A program made the translations under genes and the position numbers. The notes beneath the pieces were generated by a model. It saw only the letters and a program-made list of their open reading frames with translations. It did no database searches and was not told where the DNA came from. This document shows positions 63,107-64,000 of a stretch of 64,000 nt of DNA, piece by piece (position 1 is the stretch's first letter; every line of letters begins with the position of its first letter). This DNA comes from DATFXM01 sp035315885 (lineage in GTDB: Bacteria; Acidobacteriota; Blastocatellia; UBA7656): the NCBI GenBank assembly GCA_035315885.1, contig DATFXM010000167.1:1-64000 (forward strand). Direction: 5' to 3'.

Positions 63107-64000
63107 TTGAGCGTCGAGACACGTCAAGAAGCGCGCGAGCTAAAAGGCCGTCAACCGGAAGCGGCCTATGCGCTCGACCGTCACGTTTCGGTGACTGCGG
63201 GCCCCGGCGCAGGCAAGACATTTGTTCTCGTAGAACGCTATCTCGAAATTCTTAGACAGCATCCTCAAATAACCGTAGATCAAATAGTCGCGATTACTTT
63301 CACGAATCGCGCCGCCAATGAAATGCGCACCCGGCTGAGGGCCGAGCTCGACCGGCTGATGAGGGCTGCGTCTTCGACGGAACGCGCGCGCTGGCTTCGT
63401 CACAAGCGAACACTGGACGGAGCGGTAATCACCACCATCCATGGATTCTGTTCCCGACTCTTGCGTCAGTTTCCAATTGAAGCCGGGGTGGATCCACAGT
63501 TCGAGCTGCTCGACGAGCACCAGACCGCGATGCTCGAAGAGTCCGTATCAGAGGAGGTTTTGACGGAGTTCATAAACGCCGGCGATCAGGTGATGTCCAA
63601 CCTGACGGTGACCGCCACGAGGTCAGGGTTGTCTCTTGCGCTGATAGAGATGTATCGCGAAGCGCGCAATCAAGGGCTCAGCCTCGCTGACCTTGCAACA
63701 CGGACTCAGGCCACCCACGCGCGCACAGAATCGCCGAGTGTGTCGATTCAAGAGCTGGAAGAACTAATGACCGAGTTCCTCGGCATGCGTCGATTAACTC
63801 CGGCGGCAGCTCAGCAGCAAGCAGATTGCGCACGACGATGGCCTGCTTTGCTGGATTTATTGAAAAGACTGGTGAGCGACCCGGCCTCAGTAGAAGCCGT
63901 TCTGCCGGAGCTGCTTCCACGCGTCAGGTCATTTCGCGAATGCAGACCGAATCGCAGCGACCGACTCTCTGAGATCGTCTCTCGGCTGGACGAGTTGATC
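63107..64000 (+). CDS. addA: AddA-like UvrD-family helicase, copy 2 (3' end outside window)
   Basis: The frame is open from the TTG at 63107 to the window end, giving 298 residues. TTG is chosen as the first start after the addB stop; a start inside addB is possible. Walker A is AGPGAGKT (31-38), then AITFTNRAANEMRTRL and VITTIHGFCSRLLRQFP, the early motifs of UvrD/AddA helicases. Because it follows addB copy 2 by four bases it should form the second AddAB-type complex. The nuclease end is not in view. Confidence 0.85.
   Translation, partial: MSVETRQEARELKGRQPEAAYALDRHVSVTAGPGAGKTFVLVERYLEILRQHPQITVDQIVAITFTNRAANEMRTRLRAELDRLMRAASSTERARWLRHKRTLDGAVITTIHGFCSRLLRQFPIEAGVDPQFELLDEHQTAMLEESVSEEVLTEFINAGDQVMSNLTVTATRSGLSLALIEMYREARNQGLSLADLATRTQATHARTESPSVSIQELEELMTEFLGMRRLTPAAAQQQADCARRWPALLDLLKRLVSDPASVEAVLPELLPRVRSFRECRPNRSDRLSEIVSRLDELI

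Noticed and set aside
1..64000. tRNA and rRNA genes, integrase or transposase genes
   Set aside because: None was recognised on either strand; cloverleaf-like T-arm strings seen were inside conserved coding sequence.

Overview
The window looks like chromosome of an uncultured-type Acidobacteriota, perhaps a Blastocatellia-like soil lineage. This is inferred from a moderately GC-rich sequence, an atpB-atpE pair detached from the F1 genes, single-chain glycyl-tRNA synthetase, B. subtilis-type sdhCAB, many secreted or lipoprotein genes, Reg_prop sensors and abundant intergenic repeat clusters. No rRNA, tRNA, CRISPR, phage or transposase gene was recognised.

Layout. 1-1095: end of atpB, then atpE and a terminator. 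1556-7148: secreted M36 metalloprotease and a fused class I fumarase. 7372-8872: a tightly coupled pair, an SGNH-fold protein with Cys in the nucleophile position plus a haem-oxygenase-like diiron oxidase. 9148-12531: glyS, a cytochrome c lipoprotein and a CCA-transferase-family gene. 13341-15682: feoAB behind a sigma70-like promoter with a Fur-box-like palindrome. 16792-22910 (minus strand): a two-gene signalling operon, in which a two-propeller receptor ending in a cytoplasmic STAND-type ATPase is followed by a STAND-ATPase/Ser-Thr-kinase fusion. 23133-34913: a diguanylate cyclase, an exported GWD-like dikinase homologue, Ogg2, a TPR/double-retropepsin protein, a PIN-antitoxin-HtrA operon, and an HD-GYP/GAF/GGDEF protein. 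34932-38440: sdhCAB on the minus strand. 39401-45117: S24-like, DUF2461, DUF5666, PflX-like radical SAM, a lipoprotein and a dihaem cytochrome. 45725-50361: a leaderless zinc-ribbon gene, ligD and a second dihaem cytochrome paralogue. 50823-64000: two successive AddB-AddA-type helicase-nuclease pairs with rmuC between them; the last gene runs off the window.

Three threads stand out. First, the propeller-STAND / STAND-kinase operon resembles a hybrid two-component system in which both histidine kinase and response regulator are replaced. Second, intergenic spaces carry three families of degenerate 7-bp repeats (GAGTNCT, GCAGTAN, GGGTTTN), mostly arranged as the two arms of long inverted repeats with the same polarity; two of these structures enclose tandem 76-77-bp palindromic units. 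Third, the two dihaem cytochrome paralogues share an N17 promoter and a structured 5' leader element with an invariant 9-mer, suggesting a regulatory RNA motif. The rest is housekeeping: TCA cycle (fumarase, SDH), ATP synthase, iron uptake, translation, DNA repair (Ogg2, LigD, AddAB, RmuC) and c-di-GMP signalling. Family assignments come from reading motifs; no database search was possible.
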